From the NCBI GenBank assembly GCA_044228285.1, contig JBGAVD010000001.1, positions 806,001-870,000 of the forward strand: a stretch of DNA of 64,000 bases, given 5' to 3'. The stretch is from JBBATK01 sp044228285. Lineage in GTDB: Bacteria > Bacteroidota > Ignavibacteria > Kapaibacteriales > NICIL-2. Positions 62,219 to 64,000 of this stretch are shown here, piece by piece. The notes under the pieces were generated by a model. The model was not told the origin of the DNA and ran no database searches. It saw only the letters and a list, made by a program, of their open reading frames with translations. Both the position numbers and the translations under genes were made by a program. Positions within the stretch are counted from its first letter, which is position 1, and each line of letters starts with the position of its first letter.

Positions 62219-64000
62219 ATGACATCTCAACAGATACGTTCTTCATTTCTCGACTTTTTTGAAAAACGCGGACACCGAGTGGTGCCGAGTGCGCCAGTTA
62301 TTCCTCATGGTGACCCTACACTTTTGTTCACCAATGCGGGAATGAATCAGTTCAAAGATGTGTTTCTTGGAAAGGGAAGTCGCGAGTACAGCCGCGCGGT
62401 CGACACACAAAAGTGTATTCGCGTTAGCGGAAAGCACAATGACTTAGAAGAAGTAGGCTACGACACCTACCACCACACCTTCTTTGAGATGCTGGGGAAC
62501 TGGAGCTTTGGCGACTACTACAAGGAAGACGCCATTGCCTGGAGTTGGGAATTGTTGACCAAAGAATGGGGCTTGGATCCTGAGAGACTCTATGCTACTG
62601 TCTATCGTACTGACGACGAATCATTGAACATCTGGAAGAAGTTTCTTCCGGAGTCACGTGTTCTGCGCTTTGATGAGAAGGATAATTTTTGGGAGATGGG
62701 CGAAACGGGTCCTTGTGGACCTTGCACAGAAATTCACTTTGATCGTACGCCAGATAAAAGCGGTCGCGGCCTAGTGAATGCTGGAGTTCAAGAAGTTATT
62801 GAAGTGTGGAATAATGTCTTTATACAGAACAACCGCAAGATCGACGGAAGCCTGGAAGATCTGAGTGCACGTCACGTTGATACCGGTATGGGCTTCGAGC
62901 GCGCATGTGCAGTCATTCAAGGCAAAAACTCGAACTATGACACTGATGTCTTTCAACCAATTATTCAGCGTATCGAGGAACTCAGCGGAAGAGCGTACAA
63001 TCCATTGTTGACGGATCCTACTGGGGTAGCGATGCGGGTTATTGCGGATCATGTGCGGACATTGTCGTTCGCTATTGCAGACGGCGCTTCACCTGGAAAC
63101 GAAGGACGTGGCTATGTGCTCCGCCGTATTCTTCGTCGCGCATCTCGATATGCACGCAATCTGGATCTTCGCGAGCCAGTTGTGTACAAGCTGGTAGAAG
63201 TCCTCTCAACGAGTATGGGGTCCGTGTTCCCGGAAATCGTCGACATGCGACAAAGTGTAGAACGCATTATCCGTGCTGAAGAAGAGTCTTTCTTGCAAAC
63301 TCTCGAGCGTGGCTTAGAGCGCGTTCAGGTCATTGTTGAGAAAAGTACTGAACAAGAGCAAACGCAGAAGAGCGTAAGTGCTGAAGATGCATTTCAACTT
63401 TATGATACTTTTGGCTTTCCGCTAGACCTCACACAACTGCTCACCAAAGAGCATGGCTATGAAGTGGACGTTGCCGGTTTTGAACGACTGATGACCGAGC
63501 AGCGTGAGCGCTCACGTGCTGCAAGAAAGGCATCCGCGAAAGACAATGCACAACATGGTTTTGCGGACGACGATTTGCCAAGTTTGGATATCGCAACGAA
63601 GTTCGTCGGGTACGATGAGATACAGCATGATGCTGATGTCGTGTTCGTACAAGACAACAAAATCGCACTCCGGAGCACCCCGTTTTATGTAGAGTCTGGT
63701 GGACAACAGAGCGATACAGGAGTGTTGGTTTTGGGCGGTGAGCGATACAACGTTGTCGATACACGTCGTTCAGGAAGTGCCACCATTCATCTCTGCGATC
63801 GTGATGTTGAGCCGCTGGTAGGTGATATTGCCCATGCAGAGGTTGATAGCACACGACGATGGAACATTCAGCGCAATCACTCTGCTACGCACTTGTTGCA
63901 CGAGGCTTTGCGTCGTGTGCTTGGTACCCGCGTAAAGCAAAGCGGTTCGTTGGTGGCTCCAAAGCATCTTCGTTTTGACTTTTCGCATTTCGAAAAACTC
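62219..64000 (+). CDS. alaS: Alanyl-tRNA synthetase (3' end outside window)
   Basis: 594 codons are open from ATG 62219 to the right edge without a stop, so the last third of the protein (the usual length is near 870-900) is missing. The catalytic core is clear: VPSAPVIPHGDPTLLFTNAG near the start (class II motif 1 region), GNWSFGDYYKEDAI, motif 2 with ETGPCGPCTEIHFD, and GNEGRGYVLRRILRR. The editing domain begins with YVESGGQQSDTGV and the zinc-site NHSATHLLHEALRRVLG. It charges tRNA-Ala and clears Ser/Gly mischarging. It lies 125 bp after purL on the same strand. I see no promoter between them. Confidence 0.97.
   Translation, partial: MTSQQIRSSFLDFFEKRGHRVVPSAPVIPHGDPTLLFTNAGMNQFKDVFLGKGSREYSRAVDTQKCIRVSGKHNDLEEVGYDTYHHTFFEMLGNWSFGDYYKEDAIAWSWELLTKEWGLDPERLYATVYRTDDESLNIWKKFLPESRVLRFDEKDNFWEMGETGPCGPCTEIHFDRTPDKSGRGLVNAGVQEVIEVWNNVFIQNNRKIDGSLEDLSARHVDTGMGFERACAVIQGKNSNYDTDVFQPIIQRIEELSGRAYNPLLTDPTGVAMRVIADHVRTLSFAIADGASPGNEGRGYVLRRILRRASRYARNLDLREPVVYKLVEVLSTSMGSVFPEIVDMRQSVERIIRAEEESFLQTLERGLERVQVIVEKSTEQEQTQKSVSAEDAFQLYDTFGFPLDLTQLLTKEHGYEVDVAGFERLMTEQRERSRAARKASAKDNAQHGFADDDLPSLDIATKFVGYDEIQHDADVVFVQDNKIALRSTPFYVESGGQQSDTGVLVLGGERYNVVDTRRSGSATIHLCDRDVEPLVGDIAHAEVDSTRRWNIQRNHSATHLLHEALRRVLGTRVKQSGSLVAPKHLRFDFSHFEKL

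Noticed and set aside
1..64000. tRNA genes, CRISPR arrays, insertion sequences and prophage
   Set aside because: I saw no cloverleaf or T-arm signature in the gaps, no regularly spaced repeats, and no transposase, integrase or phage structural genes.

Overview
The window looks like a chromosomal segment of a diderm, non-photosynthetic member of the Bacteroidota/Chlorobiota side of the FCB group. The Ignavibacteria/Kapaibacteria type is my best guess from gene content alone. The grounds are three secreted proteins with type IX secretion (T9SS) C-terminal sorting domains (genes ending at 2152 and 59482 on +, and at 41700 on -), a PorQ/PorV-like outer-membrane barrel, a PorE-like OmpA/beta-propeller protein, a Bacteroidota-type Ig-like lipoprotein, a DUF1501/DUF1800 pair and many lipoproteins. 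I see no tRNA, rRNA, CRISPR array, insertion sequence or prophage. Coding is dense on both strands.

Layout. 1-9012: end of a large Ig-repeat T9SS cargo protein; an OmpR-type response regulator facing a small secreted protein, its probable histidine kinase and an LCP-family lipoprotein; then a protein with two OmpA-like domains. 8996-21511 (minus): a DUF2459 protein and a tightly coupled exopolysaccharide operon (flippase, polymerase/ligase, GT2, GT4, membrane transglutaminase-like protein, AsnB-type amidotransferase, sugar epimerase, GT4, alpha/alpha-toroid protein). 21816-26526 (minus): second flippase, Ig-like lipoprotein, pdxB and rfbC, three of them joined by 4-bp overlaps. 26584-33773: 3-methyladenine glycosylase, subtilisin-like lipoprotein, then Nudix-parA-parB-thioesterase, a PorQ-like barrel and a small secreted protein with a structured leader and a strong terminator. 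34041-38535 (minus): heparinase II/III-like protein, third flippase and FtsX. 38773-55016: era; a SpoIIE phosphatase, an orphan ABC ATPase and a secreted metalloprotease; an MnmC(o)-like oxidoreductase overlapping an MnmM-like methyltransferase; a PorE-like protein; DUF1800/DUF1501; HAD phosphatase, Kir channel, NifU-domain protein and a DUF1460 protein. 55320-64000: biotin carboxylase, an Omp28-type T9SS cargo, purL and the 5' part of alaS.

How they work together. The dominant theme is the cell surface: a Wzx/Wzy-type polysaccharide pathway with unusual accessory enzymes, a T9SS with cargo, and envelope regulation. The most notable points are (i) an overlapping gene pair that appears to rebuild the two MnmC activities from an MnmC(o)-like oxidoreductase and an unrelated MnmM-type methyltransferase; (ii) a membrane-anchored transglutaminase-like protein and an amidotransferase inside the polysaccharide operon; (iii) an LCP-type ligase in lipoprotein form next to a sensor kinase; and (iv) a set of intergenic GC-rich hairpins sharing a TTC loop. 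All functions are read from sequence motifs without database searches.
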